Assembly: GCF_000763295.1 (NCBI RefSeq)
Contig: NZ_JRJE01000006.1
Location: forward strand, 62,001 to 126,000
From: Thalassospira australica
Lineage (GTDB): Bacteria; Pseudomonadota; Alphaproteobacteria; Rhodospirillales; Thalassospiraceae
Length of the DNA: 64,000 bases
Reading direction: 5' to 3'
This document shows, piece after piece, positions 50,262 to 58,917 of this stretch. The translations under genes and the position numbers were made by a program. The first letter of the stretch is position 1. The number at the start of each line of letters is the position of its first letter. The notes under the pieces are model-generated. The model saw only the letters and a program-made list of their open reading frames with translations, was not told the origin of the DNA and ran no database searches.

Positions 50262-51017
50262 TTAAAGAACTGTAAGCATGCTAGCGACCAGTGGATGGCG
50301 GACAATGTCCTTGTCGCGCAGTTGAACGCAGGCAATGTCATCAACGTTTTGCAGGCGATCGGACATTTCCGACAGACCCGACATTTCTGGCAGAAGGTCG
50401 GTCTGGTCCGGGTCGCCGGTCAGGATCATCGTGGAATTCCAGCCAAGGCGTGTGACCAGCATCTTGAGCTGCCCGTATGTGCAGTTCTGGGCTTCATCAA
50501 TCACGACAAAGGCGTTGTTCAGGGTACGTCCGCGCATGTAGCCGATTGGGGCGATTTCGATCGTGCCGTCCGAGATATAGGTCTTAAGGCGTTTGGCCCC
50601 CAGGCGATCATTGAGTGCATCATAAAGCGGGCGAAGATACGGTGCCATTTTGGCTTCGACGTCGCCGGGCAGGAAACCGATGTTTTCCCCGGCTTCAACC
50701 GCCGGACGGGCCAGAACGATACGGGCGATATCGCCTTTATCAAGTGCTTCGACTGCTTTGGAAACGGCGATATAGGTTTTACCCGTCCCCGCCGGGCCAA
50801 GGGCCATCACAAGGTTGAAGTTGTCAATGGCATCCATCAGGGCTGCCTGGTTTTCACTTTTCGGGCGGATGTGGCGTCGGAAGCTTTGATCGCGTTGCTC
50901 TTTGGGGGCAGGTCCGTCAAGCGGGTGCCAATCGGCATTCTTTTCATCAAACAGTTCGTGGACGTTGGTGTCAGACTGCTGCGGACGATTACGACGACGT
51001 GCTGCGCGCTTACCCAT
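50262..51017 (-). CDS. PhoH family ATPase
   Basis: A 251-residue P-loop protein. The Walker A is LGPAGTGKTYIAVSKAVEAL, the Walker B VVIDEAQNCTYGQLKM, with LTGDPDQTDL as sensor; PRPAVEAGE-like text (LARPAVEAGENIGFLPGD) is the PhoH family mark. It lacks the N-terminal part of YbeZ-type PhoH and any PIN domain, placing it with short PhoH-like proteins. The ATG at 51017 has an AGGTG site; a GTG three codons upstream is possible. The role in RNA metabolism or phosphate stress is inferred from the family only. Confidence 0.9.
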   Translation of the reverse strand: MGKRAARRRNRPQQSDTNVHELFDEKNADWHPLDGPAPKEQRDQSFRRHIRPKSENQAALMDAIDNFNLVMALGPAGTGKTYIAVSKAVEALDKGDIARIVLARPAVEAGENIGFLPGDVEAKMAPYLRPLYDALNDRLGAKRLKTYISDGTIEIAPIGYMRGRTLNNAFVVIDEAQNCTYGQLKMLVTRLGWNSTMILTGDPDQTDLLPEMSGLSEMSDRLQNVDDIACVQLRDKDIVRHPLVASMLTVL

Positions 51018-51356
51018 GATGATCACCTCAACAAAGTTGCCAAAAAAGCAAAACGCGCCGTTCCGTCATGGAAGGGCGCGCATTCAATTTTCATCTTGCG
51101 ATGGAAGTGGCGGTAGGAGTTTCCGCCGGTCACAGCATGTTGCATGTGCGATCCGGGGGGCGAAAATTCTCGTTGTAAGACGCTTTTTCGCGACACTCGG
51201 GAACTCCTCCTGCGGTCCAGTTGTAGACCGTTAATTAGAATCGTACCCCTATATGCAGTGTCTTGTCACGGGTTTTTGCGTCATGAAATTTTGATGAAAC
51301 AGGATTGCGAGTCTTTTCAAATGTTTATCCCGCATCTGCGAAAGAACTTTTTTTGA
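51018..51356. promoter_or_regulatory. 339-nt region between arsJ and phoH
   Basis: On the - strand this is downstream of the arsenic operon and upstream of phoH. It contains the phoH promoter and leader, and a terminator-like hairpin at 51054-51080 just before the start. No ORF of note. Confidence 0.5.
51040..51080 (-). terminator. Terminator-like hairpin in the phoH leader
   Basis: Arms 51054-51064 and 51070-51080 pair over 11 positions with one mismatch around a 5-nt loop. On the - strand TTTTGCTTTTTT follows immediately. Only about 35 nt remain before the phoH ATG. It may end the arsenic operon, attenuate phoH, or both. Confidence 0.6.
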
Positions 51357-52583
51357 TCACCCCTGTGTTGGCACCATTCGACGCGATGGCAGGGCAGCAC
51401 TTATGATCCAGGCAAGCGTCAAAAAAGCAATCGACGTCACAAGACATCCGACCAGCCCCCCATACAAATAAGCAACACCCGACAGGACCGTGCCGGTCAG
51501 TCGTCCGATGGCATTTGACATGTAATAGAACCCGACATTCATCGCGACCTTGTCACCCTCGGCATAGGACAGGATCAAATAGGAATGCAGCGATGAGTTG
51601 ATCGCAAAGACAACCCCGAATACCAGAAGCCCGCCCAGAACAGCAAATTCCGGTGCGATGTCTTGGGTGATGGCCCCGGCAATTGCCGCAGAAACGCCAA
51701 TCAGAATGGTAATCCAGATTTGCGCGGTTTTGCCATCTGGTTCGCGGGTTTTGGCCCGTAGCATCTTTGGTGCGACGGCCTGAATGAAGCCGTACCCAAT
51801 GACCCAGGCAGCCATATAGGTGCCGACCTCAATATGGCCCCAGCCAAGCTCTGCGGCAAGAAACACTGGCAGGCCGACCACAAACCAGATATCGCGCGAT
51901 CCAAACAGGAAAAGACGTGCAGCCGACAGGACATTGATCTTGCGATCACGCGAAAAAACATCGCGAAACTTTGGTTTGATCGCACTCGCAGGGCCCGCCA
52001 TCGCATTTCCAAGCGACAGGGCAACCGCGATCAGGGTCAGGGCAAGCCCGGCTGCCATCGCAAGCAACGCGCCGGAAAAGCCAAGCCAGGACAACAACGC
52101 CCCGCCCATGAAAAAGCCAATACCCTTAAGGGCGTTCTTCGATCCGGTCAGAAGCGCGACCCAGCGGAAAAGCGCGCCTTCGGCATTGGCGGGCACAAGG
52201 ACCTTGATTGCCGATTTGCTCGACATCTTGGTCAGATCCTTGGCAACCCCCGATGCGGCCTGAAGCCCCATGACATAGGCAACCGACACCGCAGGCAACC
52301 AGTCCGGGTTGGTCAGGGACAATGCGGCCAGCGATGCGACCTGTAACGTCAGCCCGGCATACAGGGTAAAGCGCAATCCACGTGCCTGGGCCAACCATCC
52401 GCCCACCAGATTGGTCACAATTCCGGCAACTTCATACAGGATGAACAGCAGGGCGATTTCAAACGCCGAATACCCAAGCGCATGAAAGTGCAACAGCACC
52501 AGCATGCGTAAGGCCCCATCGGTCAGTGTAAAGCCCCAATAGGCGCCTGTGACCAACATGTAATTGCGGATTGCGGGTGACAT
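51357..52583 (-). CDS. arsJ: ArsJ, 1-arseno-3-phosphoglycerate exporter (MFS)
   Basis: A 408-residue major facilitator with about twelve helices. The N-terminus NYMLVTGAYWGFTLTDGALRMLVLLHFHALGYSAFEIALLFILYE and the loop GLQAASGVAKDLTKMSSKSAIK are recognisable for ArsJ. In the known pathway a neighbouring GAPDH uses arsenate in place of phosphate to give 1-arseno-3-phosphoglycerate, which ArsJ exports and which then breaks down outside. It is 15 nt downstream of that GAPDH gene and is the last gene of the ars arm. Confidence 0.92.
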   Translation of the reverse strand: MSPAIRNYMLVTGAYWGFTLTDGALRMLVLLHFHALGYSAFEIALLFILYEVAGIVTNLVGGWLAQARGLRFTLYAGLTLQVASLAALSLTNPDWLPAVSVAYVMGLQAASGVAKDLTKMSSKSAIKVLVPANAEGALFRWVALLTGSKNALKGIGFFMGGALLSWLGFSGALLAMAAGLALTLIAVALSLGNAMAGPASAIKPKFRDVFSRDRKINVLSAARLFLFGSRDIWFVVGLPVFLAAELGWGHIEVGTYMAAWVIGYGFIQAVAPKMLRAKTREPDGKTAQIWITILIGVSAAIAGAITQDIAPEFAVLGGLLVFGVVFAINSSLHSYLILSYAEGDKVAMNVGFYYMSNAIGRLTGTVLSGVAYLYGGLVGCLVTSIAFLTLAWIISAALPSRRMVPTQG

Positions 52584-52598
52584 GGTGTGGCCTCCGAC

Positions 52599-53615
52599 CT
52601 ACAGGCTTTGCGCGACTTTGGCGGCCAGGTCCGCCATTCGGCAGACATACCCCCATTCATTATCGTACCAGGCCAGCAGTTTTACCTGCCGTTTGTCGAT
52701 CACCATGGTGGATCCGGCATCAATGATCGAAGAGCGACTGTCATTGAGATAATCCACACTGACCAGCGGGCGTTCCTCGTATCCGAGAATCCCGGAAAGG
52801 TAGCTTTCCGATGCTTCGCGCATCAGGCGATTGACCGTTTCAACGTCGGTATCTTCTGCGACTTCAAACACACAATCGGTTAGCGAAGCATTCAGCAACG
52901 GAACACGCACAGCAATGCCGTTCAGTTTACCCTTGAGTTCCGGATAAATCATCGTGATGGCCGTTGCCGACCCGGTACTGGTCGGGATCAGTGACTGCAG
53001 GCAGGACCGCGCACGGCGCAAATCCTTGTGCGGCAGGTCAACAATCGTCTGGGTGTTGGTCACATCGTGGATGGTGGTAATCGATCCATGCACAATGCCG
53101 AGTTTTTCATGCATGACCTTGACCACCGGTGCCAGACAGTTGGTCGTGCAGCTTGCCGCCGTCAAAAGGTCATGTTGGGTCGGGTCATAAAGATCGTCAT
53201 TCACCCCATAGACAATGTTAAGCGCACCTTCCTTGACGGGTGCAGCAACAATGACTTTTTTAACCCCCTGGTCAAAATAGGGCTGAATGGTCTCGGGTGT
53301 TTTGAACTTTCCGCTGCATTCCAGAACAATGTCACAGCCCATGCCGGCCCAGTCGGTTTCGCCCGGGGTTGTATTGTCGCTAAATGAAATCTTGTGGGTT
53401 TGATCAATCACCACCTGATCGTCGATACAATCAACCCGATTGGTCCAACGGCCATGGACGGAATCAAATTCCAGCAAATGAGCCGCAGTCTCGGCCCCGC
53501 CCTTGATTTCATTGATGTGGACGAATTCAAGATTCGGGTGTCCCCATCCGGCGCGCAAAACAAGGCGGCCCATGCGGCCAAATCCATTAATACCGACGCG
53601 GATTTTACGACTCAT
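52599..53615 (-). CDS. ArsJ-associated glyceraldehyde-3-phosphate dehydrogenase
   Basis: A 338-residue GAPDH. NAD domain [18 protein letters not shown]; catalytic cysteine in [20 protein letters not shown]; phosphate-site residues in HDVTNTQT and TSTGSATA; C-terminal [15 protein letters not shown]. Its position one nucleotide from acr3 and 15 nt before arsJ marks it as the arsenate-fixing GAPDH and not the glycolytic copy. It should make 1-arseno-3-phosphoglycerate from glyceraldehyde-3-phosphate, NAD+ and arsenate. Confidence 0.93.
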   Translation of the reverse strand: MSRKIRVGINGFGRMGRLVLRAGWGHPNLEFVHINEIKGGAETAAHLLEFDSVHGRWTNRVDCIDDQVVIDQTHKISFSDNTTPGETDWAGMGCDIVLECSGKFKTPETIQPYFDQGVKKVIVAAPVKEGALNIVYGVNDDLYDPTQHDLLTAASCTTNCLAPVVKVMHEKLGIVHGSITTIHDVTNTQTIVDLPHKDLRRARSCLQSLIPTSTGSATAITMIYPELKGKLNGIAVRVPLLNASLTDCVFEVAEDTDVETVNRLMREASESYLSGILGYEERPLVSVDYLNDSRSSIIDAGSTMVIDKRQVKLLAWYDNEWGYVCRMADLAAKVAQSL

Positions 53616-53616
53616 G

Positions 53617-54660
53617 TCAGGACTCCGTTACTTTGGACGTTGGGGTGTCGTGAAACCAGCCCCGTGATCGGTTGGCGATTGCCACCAGCGACAGCATGAC
53701 GGGGACTTCGACCAGCACGCCAACAACGGTTGCCAGTGCTGCCCCCGATGAAAAGCCAAACAGGCCAATGGCCGTGGCAACAGCCAGTTCGAAAAAGTTC
53801 GACGCACCAATCATTGCCGAAGGGGCGGCAATCTTGTGTTCAACGCCAAGAACCTTGTTGGCGACATAGGCGATGGCCGCAATGAAATAGGTCTGCAAAA
53901 TGATCGGCACAGCCAGAACGGCGATGATCATCGGTTGCGCGATAATCTGCTGGCCCTGAAAGGCAAACAACAAGACCAGTGTGCTCAGAAGCGCAATCAT
54001 CGAGATCGGCTTGAGTTTGGCATCAAAGGCATTGAAATGGTCAATGCCCCCCTTCATGAGGCGGCTTCGGATTGCCTGACCGGTGATTACCGGAATAACG
54101 ATAAAGGCGATAACCGAAATGGTCAGCGTTTCCCATGGGATGGTGATCGCCGAAATGCCCAGCAAAAGCGCGACAATCGGCGCAAAGGCAAAGATCATGA
54201 TCGTGTCATTCAGTGCCACTTGCGTCAGGGTAAAGTTCGCATCGCCCTTGGTCAGGTGCGACCAGACAAACACCATCGCCGTGCAGGGGGCTGCACCTAA
54301 CAGGATCAGACCGGCGATATAACTTTCAATCTGTGCTTCGGGCAAAAGCGGGCGGAACAGAAAGCCGATAAACAACCAGCCAAGGGCTGCCATGGTGAAT
54401 GGCTTGATCAACCAGTTCACACCAAGCGTCACCGCGATGCCACGCCATTGACGGCGCATTTCATTAAGGGCACCGAAATCAACCTTCATCAGCATTGGTA
54501 CGATCATCAACCAGATCAGTACCGTAACCGGCAAATTGATTTCATAGGCGGTCAGGTTTCCGATTGTCTGAAACAGGGTTGGGAACAATTGCCCCAACAG
54601 GATGCCAACAATGATGCTGGCCGCAACCCAGACGGTCAGAAAGCGTTCAAACAAATTCAT
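53617..54660 (-). CDS. acr3: Arsenite efflux permease Acr3
   Basis: A 347-residue ten-helix transporter of the BART superfamily that expels As(III). Family segments are [19 protein letters not shown] in helix 2, [24 protein letters not shown] with the essential cysteine, and [17 protein letters not shown] near the end. It stands between arsC (20 nt) and the GAPDH gene (1 nt), as expected for an operon. Confidence 0.95.
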   Translation of the reverse strand: MNLFERFLTVWVAASIIVGILLGQLFPTLFQTIGNLTAYEINLPVTVLIWLMIVPMLMKVDFGALNEMRRQWRGIAVTLGVNWLIKPFTMAALGWLFIGFLFRPLLPEAQIESYIAGLILLGAAPCTAMVFVWSHLTKGDANFTLTQVALNDTIMIFAFAPIVALLLGISAITIPWETLTISVIAFIVIPVITGQAIRSRLMKGGIDHFNAFDAKLKPISMIALLSTLVLLFAFQGQQIIAQPMIIAVLAVPIILQTYFIAAIAYVANKVLGVEHKIAAPSAMIGASNFFELAVATAIGLFGFSSGAALATVVGVLVEVPVMLSLVAIANRSRGWFHDTPTSKVTES

Positions 54661-54680
54661 GGTGGTGGCATCTTCCTTGT

Positions 54681-55196
54681 TTATTCGCGGTTCTCGGATG
54701 GGCTGGTCTGCCCGATTTTGTCGAGTTCGCTTTGCAGGGACAGACGATCAAGCGATTTGAACGGAAGGCTGGTGAAAATTGATATCCGATTACGCAGCAT
54801 TCGATAGGTCTCGGCAAAGGCCAGACGCTTTTCCGCGTCACTGCCGGTCACGGCCGCAGGATCAGGAACCCCCCAGTGGGCGGTCATCGGAGATCCGGGG
54901 AAAATCGGGCATTCTTCATTCGCGGTTGCGTCGCAGACCGTGAAAACGAAATCAAATTTGATGTCGTCCTGCTCGGAATAGGTTTCCATCGCCTTGGATG
55001 AAAAGTCTGAAAGATCATGGCCAAGGCTTTGCAGAAGTTCTTGCGCATATGGATGCACGTCACCGCGCGGATGTGATCCGGCACTATAGCCAAAGAAATG
55101 GTCATGCCCCTCATGCTTGAGGATCGCTTCAGCCATGATGCTGCGTGCCGAGTTGGCCCGGCATAGAAAAAGCACGTTGTATGTACCAGCAGACAT
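54681..55196 (-). CDS. arsC: Arsenate reductase, low-molecular-weight phosphatase type
   Basis: A 171-residue enzyme reducing As(V) to As(III). The nucleophilic loop is FLCRANSARSIMAEAIL (C-x5-R-S), the C-terminal resolving region includes FVFTVCDATANEECPIFPG with two further cysteines, so the thioredoxin-coupled family is most likely. About 30 residues longer than the shortest members. It follows arsR1 by 31 nt. Confidence 0.93.
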   Translation of the reverse strand: MSAGTYNVLFLCRANSARSIMAEAILKHEGHDHFFGYSAGSHPRGDVHPYAQELLQSLGHDLSDFSSKAMETYSEQDDIKFDFVFTVCDATANEECPIFPGSPMTAHWGVPDPAAVTGSDAEKRLAFAETYRMLRNRISIFTSLPFKSLDRLSLQSELDKIGQTSPSENRE

Positions 55197-55227
55197 ATCG
55201 TTTCGTCCTTTGAGGCGACAGTATGTA

Positions 55228-55560
55228 TTAACAGCAGTCCGTCTGGACGGCCGGTGATAATCCGCAAAGTTCCGGGCGGCCGTGGCAACAATCGTCTGTC
55301 AGGAACCCCAATAGACTGCGCATGACTTCGGGCACGATGTGATAAATCATCGAGCGTCCGTCACGCGTTGCCTTGATCAGTCCCGCATGACTTAACGTCG
55401 CCAGATGCGACGACATCGTGTTGTGCGGGATGCCGATCTGACGTGCGAGTTCCCCTGCCGCCATTCCGTCTTCGCCGGTCTGGGCCAGCAGGCGGAATGC
55501 CGCCAGTCTGTGTTCCTGTGCCAATGCGCCAAGCGCGGCTATTGCGTTTTTTGTGTCCAT
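55228..55560 (-). CDS. arsR: ArsR-family repressor 1 (arsenic operon)
   Basis: A 110-residue winged-helix metalloregulator: helices LGALAQEHRLAAFRLL, the recognition region GIPHNTMSSHLATLSHAGLI and the wing RDGRSMIYH. Cysteines cluster at the C-terminus (DDCCHGRPELC and TDCC), a plausible As(III)/Sb(III) site different from the classic ELCVCDL motif in the DNA-binding helix. The ATG at 55560 overlaps a perfect palindrome, indicating autoregulation. First gene of arsR-arsC-acr3-gapdh-arsJ. Confidence 0.93.
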   Translation of the reverse strand: MDTKNAIAALGALAQEHRLAAFRLLAQTGEDGMAAGELARQIGIPHNTMSSHLATLSHAGLIKATRDGRSMIYHIVPEVMRSLLGFLTDDCCHGRPELCGLSPAVQTDCC

Positions 55561-55582
55561 ATGTCGAGAATTATCGACATAT
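55559..55582. promoter_or_regulatory. Operator 1: perfect 9-6-9 palindrome over the arsR1 start
   Basis: Arms ATATGTCGA (55559-55567) and TCGACATAT (55574-55582) with a 6-nt spacer. It begins within the arsR1 start codon. Likely binding site of ArsR1. Confidence 0.75.
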
Positions 55583-55691
55583 TTAACGAAGCGCAAGTGA
55601 CAATTGTATTTCAGCATCAATAGCGCTGTCGCGTGGCAGTTTTTTCTTTGTTAATCAGATGATTACGGGGCATCAAAGAAAACACTTTTAA

Positions 55692-55711
55692 ATAACTAGA
55701 AATATAGTTAT
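55692..55711. promoter_or_regulatory. Operator 2: 7-6-7 palindrome upstream of arsR2
   Basis: Arms ATAACTA (55692-55698) and TAGTTAT (55705-55711) with a 6-nt spacer, 9 nt before the arsR2 ATG. Same geometry as operator 1 but a different sequence, so the two ArsR proteins probably recognise different sites. Confidence 0.7.
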
Positions 55712-55720
55712 ATTGTCGAC

Positions 55721-56068
55721 ATGATTGAAAAAGACATTGCACCAGCCTTTGCTGCATTGGGTCATGAGGCCCGATTGAAAATCTATCGTCAGTTGGTCAA
55801 GGCCGGTGATGACGGGTTGAATATCGGTGACATCGGGCGGTTGCTTGACCTTCCGGCATCCACATTGGCTCATCACCTGGGCACATTGGTGCAGGCCGGT
55901 CTTGTGCATCAGGAAAAGCATGGTCGTGAAACCCGCAACCGGGCCGATTTTGATGTAATGAGAGACTTGCTTGGCTTCATTGCCGATGAATGTTGCAGCG
56001 GTGTTGATCTTGGGGGCGGTGCTGCCCTCGCCACTGCCACCACCACGGAGTCTGAAACGGTCGCATAA
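55721..56068 (+). CDS. ArsR-family regulator 2 (permease arm)
   Basis: A 115-residue winged-helix regulator: FAALGHEARLKIYRQLV, recognition region LDLPASTLAHHLGTLVQAGLVHQEKHGRET, then LGFIADECCSG with a vicinal cysteine pair as likely metal ligand. The C-terminal tail is Ala/Thr rich. Transcribed divergently from arsR1 (160 nt between the starts) and followed by the ArsP_1 permease gene. It shares layout but not close identity with ArsR1. Confidence 0.9.
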   Translation: MIEKDIAPAFAALGHEARLKIYRQLVKAGDDGLNIGDIGRLLDLPASTLAHHLGTLVQAGLVHQEKHGRETRNRADFDVMRDLLGFIADECCSGVDLGGGAALATATTTESETVA

Positions 56069-56093
56069 TGCGGTCTTTCGCTTAACTTTATAT

Positions 56094-56107
56094 AACTATT
56101 TTTCTAG
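56094..56107. promoter_or_regulatory. Near copy of operator 2 at the permease leader
   Basis: AACTATTTTTCTAG differs at one position from the reverse complement of the core of operator 2. It overlaps the ribosome-binding site TAGGGA of the permease gene, so ArsR2 binding would block permease expression even from read-through transcripts. Confidence 0.5.
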
Positions 56108-56117
56108 GGATATGGAT

Positions 56118-57155
56118 ATGACTGCGCTTGCCCTGAAACTTCGCCGTATCGGTACATCAGCGCGCCAGATTGACCGGGTCTTGCTGGCTGCAGTGGGCAT
56201 TTTGCTCGCGGTTTATCTGTTGGACCGTGCGCAGTTTATCCCCAGCATCGTCTTTACGCTTGAGGCCTTTGTCGGAACCGCACCGTACCTTGCGCTGTCG
56301 ATTGGGATTGCGGCTTATGCGACGGCGACGGGCGCTGATAATCTGATTTCACGCGCTTTTGCTGGCCACCCGATCCGCATGGTCTTTACTGCAGCGGCCT
56401 TTGGCGCATTGTCACCGTTTTGCTCTTGCGGCGTGATCCCGTTGATTGCGGCATTGCTTGCAATGGGTGTTCCACTCGCGCCGGTGATGGCGTTCTGGTT
56501 GGCATCCCCTGTGATTGATCCTGCGATGTTTGTTTTGACCGCAGGCACCCTTGGCACTGACTTTGCCGTCATCAAGATGATTGCTGCCATCGCCCTTGGT
56601 CTGATGGGGGGCTTTGTCACCATGTGGCTGATCTCACGGGGATTTTTATCTGACCCACTGCGCGAAGGTGTTGGCAATGGTGGCTGCGGTGGCGCAAAAG
56701 TGCGCTCGCACAAGGATGTTGTGTGGAAGTTCTGGCAGGAAGATGACCGTGTCGCCAAATTCCGCAAATCCGCCATATCAAACATGATTTTCCTGGGTAA
56801 ATGGCTGGCGTTTGCCTTCCTGCTTGAAAGCATGATGGTCGCTTACGTACCCGCCGAAAGCGTCAGTGGGTTGCTTGGTGGGGATGGTGTTGGTCCGATT
56901 GCCATTGCGACGCTTGTCGGGGTTCCGGCATATTTGAACGGTTATGCCGCCCTTCCGATCATGGAAGGCCTGATTGGGCAGGGCATGCAGGCTGGTGCCG
57001 CCATGGCCTTTCTGGTGGCCGGCGGGGTGTCCTCCATTCCAGCCGCGATTGCGGTGTTTGCGCTGGTGAAAAAGCCGGTATTTGCGTTGTATCTGGTCTA
57101 TGCGCTGGTTGGATCGTTTGCGATTGGTGTGATTTCGCAGGTTTGGCTGGGGTAA
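56118..57155 (+). CDS. ArsP_1/DUF318-family permease (putative organoarsenical or metal exporter)
   Basis: About 345 residues with eight or more helices. The core is FGALSPFCSCGVIPLIAALLAMGVPLAPVMAFWLASPVIDPAMF, in which the CSCG cysteines are the family's likely metalloid ligands. A cytoplasmic loop of about 60 residues (with GGCGGAK and charged residues) splits the halves, and VGVPAYLNGYAALPIMEGL starts the second half. The ATG at 56118 has TAGGGA 7 nt upstream; an ATG at 56112 is also in frame. In this island it is probably ArsP (trivalent organoarsenical export); a Cu/Zn exporter of the related SO_0444 group is the alternative. Confidence 0.8.
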   Translation: MTALALKLRRIGTSARQIDRVLLAAVGILLAVYLLDRAQFIPSIVFTLEAFVGTAPYLALSIGIAAYATATGADNLISRAFAGHPIRMVFTAAAFGALSPFCSCGVIPLIAALLAMGVPLAPVMAFWLASPVIDPAMFVLTAGTLGTDFAVIKMIAAIALGLMGGFVTMWLISRGFLSDPLREGVGNGGCGGAKVRSHKDVVWKFWQEDDRVAKFRKSAISNMIFLGKWLAFAFLLESMMVAYVPAESVSGLLGGDGVGPIAIATLVGVPAYLNGYAALPIMEGLIGQGMQAGAAMAFLVAGGVSSIPAAIAVFALVKKPVFALYLVYALVGSFAIGVISQVWLG

Positions 57156-57258
57156 TCGGGGCTTTACATGTCCGATATGACGATTTCACGGTGGCAATGG
57201 GCGTAAAAATCGCTACATTGCGCGCCAAGAAATTCATACGGATTAAAGTTGAGACATC

Positions 57259-58854
57259 ATGTCGACGATTGACCAGCAGGTATCGCGTCGCCGTACCTTC
57301 GCCATCATTGCCCACCCGGATGCGGGTAAAACCACACTGACCGAAAAGCTGCTTCTTTTTGGGGGTGCGATTCAGATGGCCGGTGCGGTTAAGGCGAAAA
57401 AGGAACAACGGGGTGCCCGTTCGGACTTCATGAAGATCGAACAGGACCGCGGTATTTCCGTGTCGTCGGCTGTGATGACCTTCGAGTTTGAAGAGAACAT
57501 CTTCAACCTGCTTGATACGCCGGGCCACGAAGACTTTTCCGAAGATACCTATCGCGTTCTGACCGCGGTTGACTCGGCCGTCATGGTGATTGACGGCGCG
57601 AAGGGGATCGAGGCCCAGACCCGCAAGCTGTTTGAGGTCTGCCGTCTGCGTGACGTGCCGATCACGACGTTCGTCAATAAGCTTGACCGCGAAGCCCGTG
57701 ATTCGTTCGAACTGATTGATCAGATCGAACAGGATCTGGCCCTTGATGTGTCGCCGGTAACCTGGCCGATTGGCTCAGGCCGTGATTTCCATGGCTGTTA
57801 CGATCTGGTCAATGATCAGCTTCTGTTCATGGAGAAAGGCGGCAATGTCGTCAAGGACGCTATTCCGATCAAGGGTCTTGATGATCCAAAGCTTGATGAA
57901 CTGATCCCGGATTATCTTCTTGAGAAGCTGCGCGAAGAAGTCGAAATGGTGCGCGAAATGTGCCCGCCATTTGATTTGCAAAGCTATCGCGAAGGGCATC
58001 TGACCCCGGTCTTCTTTGGTTCGGCGGTCAATAACTTTGGCGTGCGTGAATTGTTGCGCGGCATTGGCGAAATCGCACCGACCCCGCGCCCGCAGGAAGC
58101 AGCAACGCGTCTGGTTGAGGCGGTTGAGCCAAAAGTAGCGGGCTTTGTGTTCAAGGTCCAAGCCAACATTGACCCGAACCACCGGGATCGCATCGCGTTT
58201 ATTCGCCTGTGTTCGGGCCACTTCAAGCGCGGCATGAAGCTTAAACATGTCCGTGCAGGCAAACAGATGGCGGTGCATAACCCGATGCTGTTCTTTGCCA
58301 ATGAACGTGACATTGCCGAAGAAGCCTGGCCGGGTGACATCATCGGTATTCCGAACCATGGGACGTTGCGCATCGGCGATACCCTGACCGAGGGCGAAGA
58401 TTTACGCTTCCGCGGGGTTCCGGCCTTTGCGCCCGAATTGCTGCAAAAAGTCCGCCTTGATGATCCGCTCAAGGGCAAACATCTGCAGCGCGCGCTTGAA
58501 CAGCTTGCCGAAGAAGGCGCATCCCAGGTGTTTAAACCGATGATGGGGGCGGACTGGATCGTTGGTGTTGTCGGGCAGCTTCAGTTCGAGGTTCTCAAGG
58601 AACGCATTTCAGCCGAATACGGCATCAAGGTGCATTTCGAACAGACCCCGGCCTATGCCGCCCGCTGGGTGATGGGCGATGATCCGCTGGAAGTCAAAAA
58701 GTTCCGCGATGCCAACCAGTCGGCGCTGTTTGAAGACCATGACGACACACTGGTCTTCATCGCACGCAACGCCTGGCATCTGGAAACCACACAACGCGAT
58801 TGGCCGAACCTCAAGTTCGAAAGTACGCGTGAACAGAATTTGGTGGTGGTTTGA
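57259..58854 (+). CDS. prfC: Peptide chain release factor 3
   Basis: A 531-residue translational GTPase recycling RF1/RF2 after termination. Motifs are IAHPDAGKTTLTEKLL (G1), GISVSSAVMTFEF (G2), DTPGHEDFSEDTYR (G3), NKLDREARD (G4) and the RF3-specific middle and C-terminal domains with EQTPAYAARWV. Complete, GC-rich and alphaproteobacterial in style. The AT-rich restriction module begins right after its stop. Confidence 0.97.
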   Translation: MSTIDQQVSRRRTFAIIAHPDAGKTTLTEKLLLFGGAIQMAGAVKAKKEQRGARSDFMKIEQDRGISVSSAVMTFEFEENIFNLLDTPGHEDFSEDTYRVLTAVDSAVMVIDGAKGIEAQTRKLFEVCRLRDVPITTFVNKLDREARDSFELIDQIEQDLALDVSPVTWPIGSGRDFHGCYDLVNDQLLFMEKGGNVVKDAIPIKGLDDPKLDELIPDYLLEKLREEVEMVREMCPPFDLQSYREGHLTPVFFGSAVNNFGVRELLRGIGEIAPTPRPQEAATRLVEAVEPKVAGFVFKVQANIDPNHRDRIAFIRLCSGHFKRGMKLKHVRAGKQMAVHNPMLFFANERDIAEEAWPGDIIGIPNHGTLRIGDTLTEGEDLRFRGVPAFAPELLQKVRLDDPLKGKHLQRALEQLAEEGASQVFKPMMGADWIVGVVGQLQFEVLKERISAEYGIKVHFEQTPAYAARWVMGDDPLEVKKFRDANQSALFEDHDDTLVFIARNAWHLETTQRDWPNLKFESTREQNLVVV

Positions 58855-58890
58855 TTTTCTTTTTAAAAAAATAGTGAGTGTATCTAAGTA

Positions 58891-58913
58891 AATTAAAATT
58901 TTATATTTTAATT
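58891..58913. terminator. AT-rich hairpin between prfC and the restriction module
   Basis: A perfect 9-bp A/T-only stem (58891-58899 with 58905-58913) with a 5-nt loop in a strongly AT-rich stretch. It lies at the ends of two convergent genes and could help terminate both. Confidence 0.5.
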
Positions 58914-58917
58914 GGTT

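Noticed and set aside
52599-53615. Glycolytic gapA
   Set aside because: Operon position between acr3 and arsJ points to the arsenate-specific GAPDH.
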